A program made the position numbers and the translations under genes. From Acanthamoeba castellanii str. Neff (taxonomy: Eukaryota; Discosea; Longamoebia; Acanthamoebidae): a DNA stretch of 64,000 nt. Each line of letters starts with the position of its first letter. Position 1 is the first letter of the stretch. Shown one piece after another: positions 33,812 to 44,982 of the stretch. The stretch is from positions 357,410-421,409 of the forward strand of contig NW_004457702.1 in assembly GCF_000313135.1 (NCBI RefSeq), in the 5' to 3' direction. The notes beneath the pieces were generated by a model, which was given only the letters and a program-made list of their open reading frames with translations, did not search any database and was not told where the DNA came from.

Positions 33812-35401
33812 TCATTTCCGCGGTGACTGTACAATCGCTCCAGATAATTCCTTGTCGGTCTTCTGTTTCTTTTGCTTCGGTTGGGGCGCGTTGTCTTCCT
33901 CCTCTTCCTCCCTGATGACGAGACTTTCTTCTTCCTCTTCTTCTTCTTCTTCATCGTCGGTTTCCTCCTGGTCCCCGAGCTGGCGCTTGCGGCCGCGCTT
34001 GGCCTCGCAGTCCATGCCATCATCTTCGAAGTCCGCGGGCAGCGACTGCGGCCCGTCGCCGTCGTTTGACTGCGACTGCGACTGCGACGGCACCAGTGGC
34101 CACGGCGGCAGCGGCGGCAGTGACGACGATGACGTGGACAGCTGCAGCGATGACGTAAGCGGCGGCTGCGACGATGATGACGCCAGCGGCAGAGAAGAGA
34201 ACGAGGGAAGCGAGAGCAGGGTTGACAACGAGGGGAAGGAGAGGGACGAGAACGGGGAGCGAGGTGAGGCAGCCGGGCGCCGTGGTCGTCGGCTGCGGAG
34301 GCGGCGATGGCTGCGACGATGGTGGCGACGTGGAGGTGAGATCGCCGGAGGAGAACTGGGACACGAGGCTGGCCGGCAGCGACATCAGCGACGGCTCCCG
34401 AACCAGTCCGTCGACCGTGGCGGCCTGGGCCTGGGCCTGGGCCGGTGGTGAAGTAGGCAGTGGTGGCGGCGACCGCGGGGTCACCTGCGGAGGAAGAGTG
34501 GCGGGAAAGGTGGGCGAGCGCGGGATCGAAGCCGAACTACGGCGGAGCTGCTGTTGCTGCTGGGCGGCGAGGAAGAGGGTGCGGCGAGAAGCGCGGGTGC
34601 CGCGCGCTTGGGTGGTCGTCGTGGGCTCGGACGACGCCGTAGACTGCGGAGGCGCGCCTCCGAAGAGGGAGAAGGGCGAGAACGAGGAGGAGTTGCAGAA
34701 GACGTAGTCCGGCAGGCTGACGTCAGCCATCGAGGCCGCCGGCGACGACGCCACGCGCGCGGTGGTGGGGGCCTGATGCGACTGTTGTGGAACCGGAGCA
34801 GGGGAGGGGAGGTTGGGCGGGCAGATGTGGCCGGCCTTGGGCTGGCCGCACCGGCCGCACAGGTAGGGCTTGCGCCGAGTCTGGCGCTGCTTGCGCCGCA
34901 GCGTGTCCAGGGCCTCGCGGGTCGACTCAGATGAAGTGGTCGATGAGGTTGATGATGGGGATGAAGGGGTTGGCGATGATGATGATGATGTGGTGGTGGT
35001 GGGCGAAGCAGGAGACGAGGCGGCGGGCGAGCGAGTGGGCGGCAGTGGCGAGTGGGCGGCTGGGCGCGTAGGCGTCGACGGACATGACCGGGTCTGGTCG
35101 GTCGGAGCAAAGATTTTTCCAGTTAATTTAATTATCAAAATACCAGGAAAAAAGCCCACGAAACGAATTTCCAGGTATTTGTTGCGGGCCAGACCCAGAT
35201 ACCAGAGACGGAGCGCTGGGATCGGGGAAGAGGATGGTGGTGTACCTCGGTCTCTTGTTGGGCCGTGCTGCTCTTGAGCCGCTGCATGAACAGGAGCACG
35301 TCCTTCTCCTGATTGGTGAGTGTCTGCATTCCGAACGTGGACGAGGCGGTGTGGAAGGGATTGGCGGAGAAGAGCGACGGGGAAGACGCCGTGGCGAGCA
35401 T
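33812..35401 (-). CDS. Zinc-knuckle, Ser/Pro/Gln-rich nuclear-type protein
   Basis: The ATG at 35399-35401 opens MLATASSPSLFSANPFHTA; exon 1 ends AQQETE at a GTACAC donor near 35246. After an intron, TRSCPSTPTRPAA (about 35090) leads into a basic stretch (LRRKQRQTRRKPYL) and a CGRCGQPKAGHIC knuckle at 34825-34865 (C-x2-C-x6-H-x-C). Then come long Ser/Pro/Gln/Thr-rich segments. The last exon, read in another frame after an unresolved intron near 34150-34230, is acidic and basic (AKRGRKRQLGDQEETDDEEE) and ends SGAIVQSPRK, stop at 33812. The knuckle type is known from nuclear DNA/RNA-associated proteins of protists. A transcriptional role is inference. Confidence 0.6.
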
Positions 35402-35648
35402 GTAGTGTTGTGGCTTCGCTGTACACCCGCCTGAGTGGAGCGTCGTGTCTGTGTGCTTCGTGGCCGCCAATTTGATTGGAAGGTTCTGTGTGTGAGCTCT
35501 CAATTTATCCAATCACACCAAAATTATACAGGAAAAGAAATTGGACGGACCAATGGCAATATCGCGCCAATCGGCCAATGCGCATAACTGTCGAGCTCGA
35601 AATGGATTCGCGGAAGTGCGTGTCCACAAATTTTATTTCGTGTCGACA

Positions 35649-37701
35649 CTACACGTTTTTGGTTTCATCTGCTGTCGCTTCGTTCTTGTGGGCCACGGCA
35701 CCATCAGCGCAGTCGAGCCGGACAGGTGCGGTGTCTTCCTCCGCTACTACGTTGTCGTGTCCACCGGCTTCGGTGGGCTCCACCACCTGCGTCTGCTGCA
35801 GATCTTCTGCGCTCTCTTCGTCGCCGTCGCCGTCATGGTCCTGGTCGTTGTTGTGCTGCTCTTCGTCCTCCGGCGCAGCACTGTACCGAGTCTCCTCTTC
35901 GCCGCCGATCTCGTCGGCGTACTGCTGGAGGTGCTGCTTAGTGCGGAAGTACAGATAGATGCCCACCCCGAGCCCCACCGTAATGCCTGCACGGGGTGTA
36001 GACACCGACTTGTGAGCGCACACACGACACTGTCCAGGACGGCCTGCCGCGATTGCTGAGGGAGCGGTGGGGTACCGACAACGAGGAAGACTATGTCCCA
36101 ACGGCTGCCCGTCTCGCCATTAAGCACATCGCTGAAGCTCGAGAGCGACTTCCCGACTGATATGTGGATCAGGATCTGGAGGCACGCGGCAGCGAGATAT
36201 ATGTACAATATCAGCGACACTGCAGATGTATATATGATATATATGTATGTATTTATGTGTGTATGTGTGTTTCTGTATGTACCTTGATGAGGGAGATGGC
36301 GGTCCCGATGGCGAAGATATGGAACTCGACTCGAGTGGCGGCGAACAGCGCGTTGAATATGGGGTAAGGGTACGGGGCGATGCGTATGAGAATTACCAGC
36401 GGCAGGCCCTCCTTCTCGAGCGCCCGCTCCAAGGCCACATACTTTGGGTAGCTCCTGCACACACACACCACCATGAAATATTATTCGAGATATTTCTACA
36501 TTAAATCAAAACTATCATAATTGAAATAATGAGAGCGTACCTGGTTTGCTTCTCGACCCAGTCTCGGAAGGCGTAGCGGAAGGCGAGGAATGACGTAAGT
36601 CCGCCCAGCAAGGCGCCTATTAAGGGGAGGGGGAAGAAGAGGAGTTAGAGTCGACTCAGTTAAGGCGACGACGGCAGGGATCGGTCGGTACCGATGTAGG
36701 CGGGTATGAAGCCGGCCCATCCATAGATATACCCGCACGCCAATAGACCCCTAGTCGCAAGCGCCGTGAGCGGCACGCGTGCATGTGCGGTGTGTGCGGT
36801 GTGTGCGTGCTATTATTGCGCGTACCATGAGTAGCCAACCATGGGAGGATAGCTGGTGATGGCGATCGCCAGAATCAAAAGGAGAGACCCCCTAAAACAA
36901 GGCGTTGATGGCATGTGAGTGTACACTTCTTTCCACCGGACAAGAAAGTTAAGTTGGGTCTACACGTACGCAATGCCCTGATCTCTGATGAAGCCCGCGG
37001 TCTTGTCGAACGCACGGAAAAGCTCTTCCCTTTGTGTGGTCAGAGATGAAGATGACGACGGGTAAGGAGTTAACTCTAGAGAGCAATTGCTGCCCTGAAG
37101 GTGCTGGTCTGGTGAACGAGAACGAACCTGTACACCAACGCCAGTATGCCTAGCACCAACGAGATCACCATAAGCAACACCAGCCCGAGTCCTCTGTAGC
37201 ACCACACATAACGCTACGAGTTCAGCACCAATGCGCACACAACACACACACGACGCACACGCAGATGACGCTACCGTTTTGAAAACAGGAAGCGCGACCA
37301 GGCATCGAGGAACGCTTCCTCGTTGCGCTGCTCTTGCGGTTCCTGCTCCGAGACCTCGTCCCGCAGTCCATCGTGGCCCTCCTCCGCGTCCAAGGGCGCG
37401 ACAACGACCTCCAGCTTTGGCTGCGGCCGTCGCTCATCGAACTGCCACTCGCCCACCACCCCATCGTGCTCGCGGTAGCGGCCTTTGCCCAGTGCACCAT
37501 ATTCTCGTTTATCTGTGCAGGCCGAGGGGTGTAATAAATGCACATAAACAGGCAACAATGATTAGATGCAAGCATGACAAGGCATCGTAATCATAACGTG
37601 AAAAAACAAACAAGCGATCGGCAGATTTGGTGCTCACCTTCATCCATCGCAGCAAGGAGCGGAGTCGATTCGGCGGCCCTTTTTCGTGAGGACAGGGCCA
37701 T
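35649..37701 (-). CDS. TVP38/TMEM64-family (VTT domain) membrane protein
   Basis: About eight exons. The ATG at 37699-37701 opens MALSSRKRAAESTPLLAAMD, followed by an acidic cytosolic stretch (KLEVVVAPLDAEEGHDG) and WSRFLFSKR. Helices follow (LVLLMVISLVLGILALVYRF across 37190-37130; SLLLILAIAITSYPPMVGYS). The VTT core is GLLACGYIYGWAGFIPAYIG (36760-36695) with LGGLTSFLAFRYAFRDWVEK, then RIAPYPYPIFNALFAATRV (36395-36340), which has the R-x2-P-x3-P-x3-N signature. VTT proteins (TVP38, TMEM64, relatives of DedA and TMEM41B) sit in Golgi/ER membranes and act in lipid movement or trafficking. The C-terminus is a long Glu/Asp-rich tail (GDGDEESAEDLQQTQ) ending ADETKNV, stop at 35649. Confidence 0.85.
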
Positions 37702-37848
37702 GAACCCGCTGAAAACGCGATGGAGTGCCTTAGCAGAGCTGTAGATCTGGATGCTGCGAAGAGCAAGCTTCTGATTAATTCGGCATAAATCAGATGTCGA
37801 CAGGTTCACAGTTGATTATTCGGCATAAATCAAAAGTGAAGGCAGAGG

Positions 37849-38315
37849 ATGAGGAGATGCTGCAGTATTGCAGCGAGTAGACCGCAGGTGCTGAGGTTGG
37901 GCACCTCGGCACGCACCCTCACAGCTTCATCAAGCAGCCCGGGTGGATTGCCCGCAAAGCAATTCAGAACTGGGGCGCGCGGGGTGCACCTGCCGTGGCA
38001 GCAGTCTGGCGCGGTCCGTTCGGGAGTGATCCGTCTGCGCTCCAGTGTGCCGCTAGGTGGAGCCTTGGCGGGGCGAGCGTGGCAGCCACCAGCGACGGTT
38101 TTGATCCGGGTCTACTCTACACCGAAATCTGCAGCTGAAGATGACGACAAGGCCAGCCAGGGCAACGTCAACCCTCCTACAACCGCAACAGCAAACGTGG
38201 AGGTAACTCACAAGCCAAGCCTTGCACAACTTGAAGTTCAACTGACGCCCGTGCACAGGCTACAACGTCGTCAACCAGGGTGCTCACCATCCCAAACATC
38301 CTCACCGGTACGTCA

Positions 38316-38365
<50 letters not shown>

Positions 38366-39454
38366 CACCACTCATGCGTGTCGTTCAGTGAGCCGCATGA
38401 TCGCGTCGCCGTTCATCGGCTATTGGATCATACAGGAGGAGTTTGCCCTGGCCATGGGCTGGCACGTACCTATCTCTCTGCGCCAAGCAAAGTCCAGTCA
38501 CGCATGCTGACGTGTTGGCGCCACCAACAGGTTCCTGGCGGCGAGTGCGACTGACGCGGTGGACGGGTTCATTGCCAAGCGCTTCAACCAGAAGTCGGTC
38601 GTTGGCTCGTTCTTGGGTGCGTGAGTGATCTCTCTCTCTCGCCTTCGCACTCTTGCTGATCGTCATGCCGCCCTATCATCGCCTAATCTCCTACGCACTC
38701 CCACACCAGACCCGCTGGCCGACAAGTTGCTGATGACAATCATGGTGACCACCATGGCCTACAAGGCCCTTCTCCCATGTACGTAGAAAGTTCTTTGTGA
38801 CTGGCAGTCACTTGCAGTGCTTTGTGCACACAATTGACGTGCGTGGTTCACTACTGCAGTGCCCTTGGTTGGGCTTATCCTGCTGCGCGATGTGTCGCTG
38901 CTCGCGGGCGGCGTAATCCGCAGGTACCGATCTCTCCCCAGGCCCGTCACCGTCTCGCGATTCTTCAGGTGCCCCCAACCCATTATTAAGATGTATTGAT
39001 ATAAATATTTATAATGATGAAAAACGAATTAAATGCATGCACAGTGTGTCCAAGGTGGAGAGCATCGAGATCAAGCCGACCGTCATCTCGAAGGCACGTA
39101 CCAATTCGAACGCTCCTGCGCGCGCAGACGGACTTGGCACTCACGAGATTCCATGGTTCGGACACCTGTGGGGATGACGATGCAGGTGAACACTGTGCTT
39201 CAGGTGGGTCTGGTGTTCCTCGTCTTGTCGGCTAAGGGACTCGACTTCACGCTCGATCCCATGTTCATGTCCGGACTCGAGTACGCCACTGCCTCCTCCC
39301 TCGCTACACGACACAGGGCACTCATAATATGAGTGGGTGTCGCAGGTGGAGCGTGGCGGGAACAACGCTGTTCTCAGGTCTGGACTACCTCAACAGCAAT
39401 GCCATGCAGCGCATCAAGACCTTCCAGGACCGGCTCACCAAACGAGACCCCTGA
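37849..39454 (+). CDS. CRLS1: Cardiolipin synthase (CDP-alcohol phosphatidyltransferase), mitochondrial
   Basis: Makes cardiolipin from phosphatidylglycerol and CDP-diacylglycerol in the mitochondrial inner membrane. The ATG at 37849 starts an Arg/Ser-rich, acid-free leader (MRRCCSIAASRPQVLRLGTS) typical of mitochondrial import. Exons join to VLTIPNILTVSRMIASPFIG (38279-38430), the family's first conserved block, then the catalytic motif ATDAVDGFIAKRFNQKS with GSFLDPLADKLL (38545-38740), matching D-x2-D-G-x2-A-x8-G-x3-D-x3-D. The usual A-R after the DG is A-K-R here, as in some fungal enzymes. Further helices: LPLVGLILLRDVSLLAGGVI (38860), VLQVGLVFLVLSAKGLDF (39196). Ends LTKRDP, TGA at 39452. 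The eukaryotic single-domain type, not the phospholipase-D-like bacterial one. Confidence 0.92.
38317..38363. repeat. CA dinucleotide microsatellite in a CRLS1 intron
   Basis: Unbroken CA run at 38317-38363 directly after a GTACGTCAC splice donor. Confidence 0.9.
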
Positions 39455-39572
39455 GCCCAGTGCTGCTTTGTTTCTCTTTTTGTTATTTATTTTTTTTATA
39501 TTTTATTTGGATTTGTATTGATTTCAGTGCAAGAGCGAAGAAGCTGGAGAGGTGAGCAGTACAAGAAGAAGA

Positions 39573-42500
39573 ATGGGCGACGCTGCAGAGAAGGCGAGCC
39601 CAGAGGAGGAAGAACAGCGGGAGGACGTGGCTATGGATGAATGGGCGATGGAAGAAAGAGAGCGAGATGAAGCGAAGGTTTCAGAACAAGAAGAGAACGT
39701 GTTGTTGCCGCTACTCAAGTCCATGTTCCCTCACGTCAATGACAAGGTGCTCCACACCAACGCATTAACTGCACTGCATCGCATCCGCGTGCTAAATAAT
39801 ATTATCATCAATTTCATCGATCAATGATGCATTAAACTGGAAATGTTCATCTGCGTGTGCAGGTGATCGCCGAGGTGATGGAGGCGAGTGGAGGCGACGG
39901 AGACATGGCCATTGACCTTCTCATGTACACCTTCTCCTTGGCATCTGCTCTGTAGCACGCCAACCGACCACCCACGCAGGACGATGGGCGGCGGTCGCTC
40001 GCCAGACCGAGGCAGCAGCAGTGGGAGCGTCACCGAACGGACCGACCGGCTCACCGCCGCCTACGCCTGGCAGGAGCCGCAGGTCGTCGAGGAGCCCGAC
40101 TTTGATCCCTCCATCGACGCGCCGTTTCTCGAGGGTTTCTCTCCTCTGCTCTTTCTCACGTGTGTGCCGTGCGTGTTGTGCAGCGTGTCTTGCGTGGGTC
40201 GTGTGTTGTTGGGTGCTCTCAGAGTGGCTGACTCGTTCCGTCGTGTTGGCTGCGGAGTGCAGATGTGCCACACTCGCCCACGATAGTGAGCCCATACGGC
40301 GAGCACGGTGGTCGCTGCGGATACTGTAACAAGTCTGCTACGGGCCGCATTTCCTGGGGTAGAACACCGCATGACACCACACGACACGCACGACACACCG
40401 CACGACACGCACGACACAGCACTGACTCGTGTGGGTTTCCCACGGTGGCAGGAATGACAGCAATCAAGGTGCGCATAGACGACTACGAAGCGATGCAGGA
40501 CCTGGGCTGGACGCGCTCGGGCACCTGGATGTACCACCCGTCCAACGACAAGGCCTGCTGGTACTACCTCCCCCCCTCCCACGTTGTCGTTGATTGTTGG
40601 TCTTTCCCTTTCTGGTATGACCGCTCACGATCAAGCCTATCGCTTGGGACTTGGGCACGACAGTCCGCAGTATGTGATTCGGCTCGACGTGGCCAAGTTC
40701 GTGGCGTCAAAGGAGCAAAAGCACGTGCTCGCCAAGATGGAGCGATTCCTGAGCGACATCAACAACACGCCCGAGAACTTTCGTCACCACCAGCAGCAGC
40801 ACGGGCGCACTGACGCCAACGCCAAAGACGAACACGAACGCGGGCGCGAAAGTGAAGGCGAAAGCGAAGATGAGGTCGACGAGACGTCGGTGACCGCTAC
40901 GCAGCCCGAGAGCGTCGAGCCGCAGCTGAAGGACAACGACGATGCGCTGAAGAAGGCGCTCCTGGCGGACATCGTGCGCAAGGCGGTGCGACGATGCGTC
41001 GACGCGGGCGAGATTCCGGCGGTGAGCGGCGGTGATGACGTCGAAGTGGCGATTTCCGCCGCGGCGAGCGAACGCGAGCGGAAGCGGAGGGGCGACTACT
41101 CGAGCAACGTGGCCCTCAAGCTCCTGGCACTGTACAAACACTCTGACGCCGCCAAGAGCGAAGCGAAAGCGACGGAAAGAGCGAAGGACGACGATGAGGT
41201 ACCGCGAGAGGAATGCGTCGAGGCGAGCGGCAGCGGTGGCGATGGCGATGGCGCCGGCCATGACCGGAGTCAGGTCGTGAAGAAGCCCGGGAAGGAAAAC
41301 ACGAAAGAGAAAAAGAACGAAACGCGAAGGGCCGACGCCGGCCGAGCGAACGAAATAGCTGTGAAGCTGCTGGCGCACGTCGAGCGCGTCTTGGTGGAAG
41401 AAGAGTCAGCGGCCGGGGTGAAGCAACTCTTTGGCGACGAGGGCGTGCGTGTGGTCGTGGCCGGCCCATGGATCAACTTCTTCGCCCAGTCGACCCGTGC
41501 GCAGCACCAGCAGCGATCGGCTCAGGGCACGCGCGGCTCAAGGAAGGCAAAGAAGCAGCAAAGTGAGCCCGACGCCCCAAGCCACGGCCCGCCGATCCCG
41601 CACCAATTCGAGGTCCTCCCTTTCTCACAACACTCACGACCGACATTAGTTGACCTCATGACGGTTGGGTGGACTCATTGCAGATGGAAATCAGGCCGTC
41701 CCAATACACCGAGGAGTCCTACCTGCTGTACCGCAAGTACGGCCGGCTTCACCTTGACCGTACCTCAGTGGCGGGCTGACCCGATCTATTCTTCGTCTTT
41801 CGTTCTTTTCTTTTCTTTCGCGCTGGTGCTGGGCAGATACACGATGCAGATCCACGCCAAGGAGGAGGCGAGCGAGAAGAGCTACACCGACTTCCTCTGC
41901 AGCACGCCTCTGTTCGACGACCCCCAGGGGCGCGAAGACGAGGCCCTGCCCCCTTCCGGAGGTGATCCCCTACTCGACTCTATTCGCTCTTTCTGTCGTT
42001 TTCGTTTTCGTTTTCCGTGCGGGGGGGGGGGTTGGCTCATGTGCGAATTCGCGTTCGGTGGCGGTGGCACAGGCTACGGCTCGTTCCACCAGTACTACCG
42101 TCTGGACGGGAAGCTCATCGCCGTCGGCGTGCTCGACGTCCTTCACTCGTGCGCTCTCAAACGCTCTCAGACATCCCTTTTTTTCGAGCTCAGCCCTCCT
42201 CAGGCCTTACCTTTATCTGTGTGTGCAGGTGCCTCACGTCGGTGTACTTCTTCTACGATCCCGATTACGCGTTCCTGTCCCTCGGCGTCTACTCTGCGCT
42301 GAAGGTACATACAGCTGACTTCGTGGCTGCAGCGTTGAGTCGGGCGTCACCACCGGCCACTGACCACCCATGCATCGGCACAGGAGATCGAGTGGGTGCA
42401 GCAGACCAGCCTCGCCATCCCGCGCTTCAAGTACTACTACATGGGTACTACACAGAAACTGCTCCGCCACGTTGTTCTTGCGTGCGTGTGATGTGTCTGA

Positions 42501-43162
42501 CCATATCTCGCGCATTTATGAACATGGATCACCACAGCGTACTACATCTACGACTGCCCAAAGATGAACTACAAGGTATAGATTTAGGTCCATTTCCACC
42601 ATTTTATATAATTATTATATAATGTTACTGTGGTGACGTCCGCGCAGGCTAAGTATCGGCCGTCTGACCTGATGTGTCCGTTCTACCGAGAGTGGGTGCC
42701 CCTTGAAGAATGCATTCCTCGCTTTCAGTACGCCATTGCACGACACGACACGACACGACACGACCAAGACACGACACACGCCAGCGCTGGCTCACTGAGA
42801 TGCATGGACCAGGGCGTCGGCTGGGCGCTTCACGGCGTTAGTCGAGCGGGAGGAGCCACCACCGCAAGCCGAGCGCCTCCCCATCGACTACGTGCCTGTG
42901 CTCTACGAGGACTGCCTCGTCGGCTTCAGCGTGCGTGGGAACGTTTCTTATTTTTATTTTATTTTACTTTTATTCATTTTTTTGGTTCGTGGGCGCACTT
43001 GATTTTTTGTTTTCTCTTTTATGGATTTTTTACTGTTTTTCGCGGCAACAGCAAATAGGGGGCAGGTTGCGAGCGCGCGTGCAGCCGCTGGTGGAACAGT
43101 GGTGTGCCCTCGTCACGGCCGACATCGCGTCTCGCGTGGTCCTCTCCATCCGGCGGCGCTAG
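39573..43162 (+). CDS. ATE1: Arginyl-tRNA-protein transferase (ATE1) with an N-terminal CUE-like domain
   Basis: Transfers Arg from Arg-tRNA to acidic N-termini, creating N-degrons. The ATG at 39573 (MGDAAEKASPEEEEQRED) leads to a CUE-like helix bundle, LLKSMFPHVNDKVIAEVMEA then GDGDMAIDLLM. This splices in frame (AT/GTACAC to CACGCAG/G at about 39982) to PDFDPSIDAPFLE, and again in frame to the ATE N-domain: SPYGEHGGRCGYCNKSATGR (40280-40345) and DYEAMQDLGWTRSGTWMYHP. The conserved Cys-Cys is rebuilt across the intron 40561-40663 (KACC/PQYVIRLD). A long Glu/Lys-rich insert follows (40790-41610), then the C-domain: HQFEMEIRPSQYTEESY, YGSFHQYYRLDGKLIAVGVL (42080), SSVYFFYDPDYAFLSLGVYS (42240), KYRPSDLMCPFYREWVPLEE (42650). 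Ends VVLSIRRR, TAG at 43160. The splice near 42733-42800 is unresolved. Confidence 0.88.
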
Positions 43163-43408
43163 TTGTCGCGCACGACGGCGGGTGGTGCGAGACACTGAGA
43201 CTGAAGAGAAAAGAAAAGAAAGCGGAACCAGGTGTCGGGAATGGGCCATGTCGCGGTTGTGGTGTTTCCGCCATGTCACAGCCCCATAAAGCACCAGGTG
43301 ATTGGTTGTTGTGAAGTGAGGTCTCCCAGCACAACTTAGGGCAGGCGGAGGCAAAGACCCACTTTGCTTACTTCCCCCAACTCCACTACCGACCACCAAG
43401 CCCCTGAC

Positions 43409-43888
43409 ATGAGTACCCCCCACCTCCACGATCAGGGTGAACGGGTGAGCGTCCAGCAGCGCAGTGCGCAGGCATACCGCATGGTAAGATACCTGCACCA
43501 CAGCCACCACCACCTGTCCTTCAAGGCAATGGCACCCGAAGCATGCATCGTCCTCTTCCCAATCAATCGATGCATCAAACAACGCCAACAAATCGAAAAA
43601 GATCGAAGCTATCCATTCTCATCCGATCTTAACTAAACCAATCTCCCTCTCTCGTGCCACAAATCTCTGCAGATGAACGACTTGGCCGCGATCTCGCGCT
43701 TATGCCAGGCGCGGCTGCACCAACTCGACGATGATGAGCTCCAGAATCCAGAGGCACAACAGGAGGAGGCCACACTCTGGGATCTCACCCAGCGCATGGG
43801 CCAAGTGCACCACGATCTCGCCAGCCTTGCGCCACCCACGCCAAACAACCCCCCCAGCCCCACGATTCAAGAGGCCCCTCGAGTTTAG
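43409..43888 (+). CDS. Small helical protein of unknown function
   Basis: Two-exon gene of about 96 residues. The ATG at 43409 opens MSTPHLHDQGERVSVQQRSA; the exon ends QAYRM at a GTAAGA donor near 43483. The second exon starts after CTCTGCAG near 43672 and continues MNDLAAISRLCQARLHQLDD, ATLWDLTQRMGQVHHDLASL, ending in a Pro-rich TPNNPPSPTIQEAPRV with a TAG at 43888. Heptad-like leucines suggest two helices that could form a coiled coil, as in small subunits of larger complexes. No family recognised. Confidence 0.6.
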
Positions 43889-43955
43889 CAACACCGGGGG
43901 CAAGAAGGATTTCCCGTTTTGTCATTATTGTCGACCAATGGCATCGCAATGCAAT

Positions 43956-44028
43956 GGGGGTGTAGCTCAGATGGTAGAGCGCTCGCTTAGCATGCGAGAG
44001 GTAAAGGGATCGATACCCTTCTCCTCCA
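43956..44028 (+). tRNA. tRNA-Ala (anticodon AGC)
   Basis: Acceptor GGGGGTG against CTCCTCC, giving the G3:U70 wobble pair that marks alanine tRNAs. The anticodon stem TCGCT/... holds the AGC in CTTAGCATG. T arm AAGGG-ATCGATA-CCCTT; D region TAGCTCAGATGGTAGAGC is the A box. Discriminator A, followed by a TTTTTTT stretch at 44030-44036 that fits an RNA polymerase III terminator. No intron. Confidence 0.95.
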
Positions 44029-44079
44029 ATTTTTTTGACACATTACTTTATTGTTTTTCTACTTCTGGTAGGTGTTGCA

Positions 44080-44980
44080 TGAAGCACCAACAGTAATGTT
44101 GATTGCAAGTGAGTATATTCTTGGAGTTACCCATCACCTCAATTTGTCTCCATCACAGTTTTGGATTGAGAGCTGTGGCATCAAGTGGAGAAGGAGGTTG
44201 GTATTTTTTCTTCTTCTTGTCCACAACCAACACACCTCCTGCCCACCCATCCCATGTGTCAGTGTTTGCTGCTCTAGCTATCTTGTGCTATGGTAGAGGT
44301 AGGGTGTGTGGAGGTGCTAGGAGTCATTCTATCACTCTGTATCATTCCTGTTCACAGCTGGCACAACTTGCACTGCCCAGGTGCCAGTGGGGTGGGTGGC
44401 GGCCATGGCGGGATTGGCCATGCCATGCTTCAGCATGCAACCCTCCTCCTTCTTGGCTGGGTTGCGCTTCTGCAAGCAGTCCAGCAAGTGCTGCATAAAA
44501 CTCCAGTTAGGCATTCTCTGTGAGTGAGCAATAGAACACCTCACCCTTGTTGAGGTGACCACTCCAAGGGGGTCATCAAGCTCCTCCCCCAACATCCAGC
44601 TGTCCCAGGGCACAATCACCAATCAGGATCAATGGCAGCCTCAAAACATGGACAGGGAGAATCACAACACTTCAACCACACAACATTCTACTCAACACCA
44701 AAACAGAACAGCTGAGCAGCTTCAAGCTGTCAGACCCTTACAGCTGCGGGCCAGTGAAGTCCCACCACCAACACACTCACGCTCAAGGCCACCACACACT
44801 ACTCACCCTGCTCCCACCTCCACAGACACCTCCACAGAAAGGCAGTAGCAATCTTATGCAGTTGCAGTGGAAAAAAACAGAATAAAAACAACACGTTCCC
44901 CTTTCTTGGATAAGCCAACCTACAGCCAACACACTCCCTTTGGTCTGCCAACAACCTCTAATTTGGCCTCCTGCTTCATC
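44080..44980. other. Gene-poor, lower-GC region downstream of tRNA-Ala
   Basis: About 900 bases with no confident gene. GC is lower than in neighbouring exons and CAAC/CACA words are frequent. A minus-strand open stretch at 44332-44622 (NWSFMQHLLDCLQKRNPAKK) and a plus-strand Thr/Gln-rich one at 44555-44848 (TSTTQHSTQHQNRTAEQLQ) are the only candidates; neither has clear start context or family. Confidence 0.4.
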
Positions 44981-44982
44981 TC

